A stretch of 6,181 nucleotides of DNA, taken from assembly GCA_022839525.1 (NCBI GenBank), contig JALHET010000128.1:1-6181 (forward strand). The letters are read 5' to 3'. Numbering within the stretch: the stretch's first letter is position 1; each line of letters opens with the position of its first letter. The position numbers were made by a program, and so were the translations under genes. The DNA comes from Lentisphaerota bacterium. GTDB lineage: Bacteria > Verrucomicrobiota > Kiritimatiellia > RFP12 > UBA1067. Of this stretch, positions 5,285 to 6,181 are shown piece by piece. The notes under the pieces are model-generated. The model made no database searches, was not told where the DNA came from, and saw only the letters and a list, made by a program, of their open reading frames with translations.

Positions 5285-6181
5285 ATGAGTGAAACACCTG
5301 TGTCAAACGTCCGGAACTTCGTGATTCTCGGACATAGCGGAAGCGGAAAGACAACCCTCACCGATGCTGTGGCCTTTAAGCTGGGGCTGAACGACCGCTT
5401 AGGGTTGGTCGCCAACGGTACCAGCATTTCCGACACGACGGAAGAGGAGAAGAACCGGAAGATCACGATTTTTGCCAACACCTTTTCCGCTAACTATACG
5501 TTGGGGGATCAAGACTTCAAACTGGTGTTCACGGATGCGCCTGGTTTTATGGATTTCTACGGGCAGATTCTCAGTGCGATCCGTGCCGCGGAGTTTGCCG
5601 TCATTACCGTTGACGCCACTTCCGGTGTGCAGGTCGGCACGCGCCGTGCCTGGAAAGCGTGTAAGGATGGGGGGATTACATCGATTGCGTTTGCCATCAC
5701 CGGCTTGGACAAGGAGAACGCCAGTTTTGAAAAGACGCTCGCATCGATCCGACAAGCCTTTGGGGCAAATTGCGTTCCTGTCACCGCGCCGATCACTGCC
5801 GACACCGTCGTTAATATTCTGGACGCCGACAACCTGCCTGACGCGCTTGACGAAATCCGCAACAGTTTGGCCGAATCGGCCGCTGAGACCGATGAGGCGC
5901 TGATGGAAAAATATTTTGCTGATGGCCAGCTTTCCCCCGGCGAAATCCGCAAAGGGTTGCTTGTGGGTATCGCCGCTGGCAGCGTACATCCCATTTATTC
6001 GACTTTGCCACTCAAGGGGGTCGGCCTTTCCGAAATGCTCGACAGCCTGTGCCGTCTGCTTCCGGGTCCCGGTGGCCGGGTCTACGCAGACGTTGACGGC
6101 AATGAGGTTCCTGCCGATCCGGACGGGCCTTTTGTCGCCCAGGTCTGGCGGACGTCGATCGACACGTTCCTCGGCCAGCTC
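5285..6181 (+). CDS. EF-G-like translation GTPase with altered G3/G4 motifs (3' end outside the window)
   Basis: The frame from ATG 5285 stays open to the window end: 299 residues of an EF-G-type protein of usually about 680-700. The P-loop GHSGSGKTT is at 16-24, the form typical of EF-G-like (EF-G2) paralogues rather than the GHIDAGKTT of true EF-G. Switch I ends R58-K59-ITI, where EF-G has RGITI. G3 is D84-A85-P86-G87-F88, where EF-G has DTPGH, so the catalytic His is replaced by Phe. G4 is T139-G140-L141-D142-KENASF, where EF-G has NKMDRENADF, so the Asn and Lys that select guanine are missing. The segment 204-262 (ALMEKYFADGQLSPGEI to MLDSLCRLLPGP) matches the end of the G domain. Domain II begins near 283 (VAQVWRTSIDTFLGQL). 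A role at the ribosome is likely from the family, but GTP turnover may be weak. The ribosome binding site is poor (CGGA, about ten bases upstream), and the leader is rich in hairpins. Confidence 0.85.
   Translation, partial: MSETPVSNVRNFVILGHSGSGKTTLTDAVAFKLGLNDRLGLVANGTSISDTTEEEKNRKITIFANTFSANYTLGDQDFKLVFTDAPGFMDFYGQILSAIRAAEFAVITVDATSGVQVGTRRAWKACKDGGITSIAFAITGLDKENASFEKTLASIRQAFGANCVPVTAPITADTVVNILDADNLPDALDEIRNSLAESAAETDEALMEKYFADGQLSPGEIRKGLLVGIAAGSVHPIYSTLPLKGVGLSEMLDSLCRLLPGPGGRVYADVDGNEVPADPDGPFVAQVWRTSIDTFLGQL

Noticed and set aside
1..6181. CRISPR array, tRNA or rRNA genes, transposase
   Set aside because: I saw no regularly spaced direct repeats, no tRNA-like cloverleaf segments, no rRNA-like conserved blocks and no transposase motif in this window.

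Overview
This window looks like a chromosomal piece of a Gram-negative, fairly GC-rich bacterium. The Gram-negative reading rests on a YdbH/YnbE/YdbL-type cell-envelope module with a lipoprotein and a secreted protein. The eukaryote-like (type 2) isoleucyl-tRNA synthetase, a lysine/alanine-rich small protein behind it and an unusual second EF-G-like GTPase fit a member of the PVC group (Kiritimatiellota/Verrucomicrobiota/Lentisphaerota). That placement is an inference from gene style, not a proof.

Layout, all genes on the + strand. Positions 1-147 hold the 3' end of an AT-rich gene (about 38% GC by hand count) whose C-terminus resembles a ribbon-helix-helix protein. It overlaps by one base a 135-codon reading frame (147-554) that resembles only the C-terminal part of a YdbH-like AsmA-type protein. 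The GC content jumps to about 60% at this border, so the front of ydbH appears to have been lost or replaced. Next come a ynbE-like lipoprotein (599-772) and a ydbL-like secreted DUF1318 protein (792-1124). Together these three form the usual ydbH-ynbE-ydbL order, whose products in E. coli work in phospholipid traffic between the two membranes.

Positions 1125-1274 carry a plausible sigma-70 promoter and a 7-bp hairpin in front of ileS (1275-4436), a complete type 2 IleRS of 1053 residues. After 38 bases comes a 152-residue protein of unknown family (4475-4933) with a basic Lys/Ala-rich head, a Pro-rich linker, a compact cysteine cluster and a strongly acidic tail.

The gap 4934-5284 has no convincing gene but is dense in hairpins: a run of small palindromes (4962-5124) that looks like REP-type repeat DNA, then two further hairpins (5189-5228 and 5241-5262) in the likely leader of the last gene. 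That gene (5285 to the window end) is an EF-G-like translation GTPase, cut by the window edge, with an intact P-loop but altered G3 (DAPGF) and G4 (TGLD) motifs.

The most interesting points are the broken ydbH border, the Cys-cluster/acidic-tail protein behind ileS, the EF-G paralogue with degenerate GTPase motifs, and the hairpin array. I did not find a complete new defence or mobile system.
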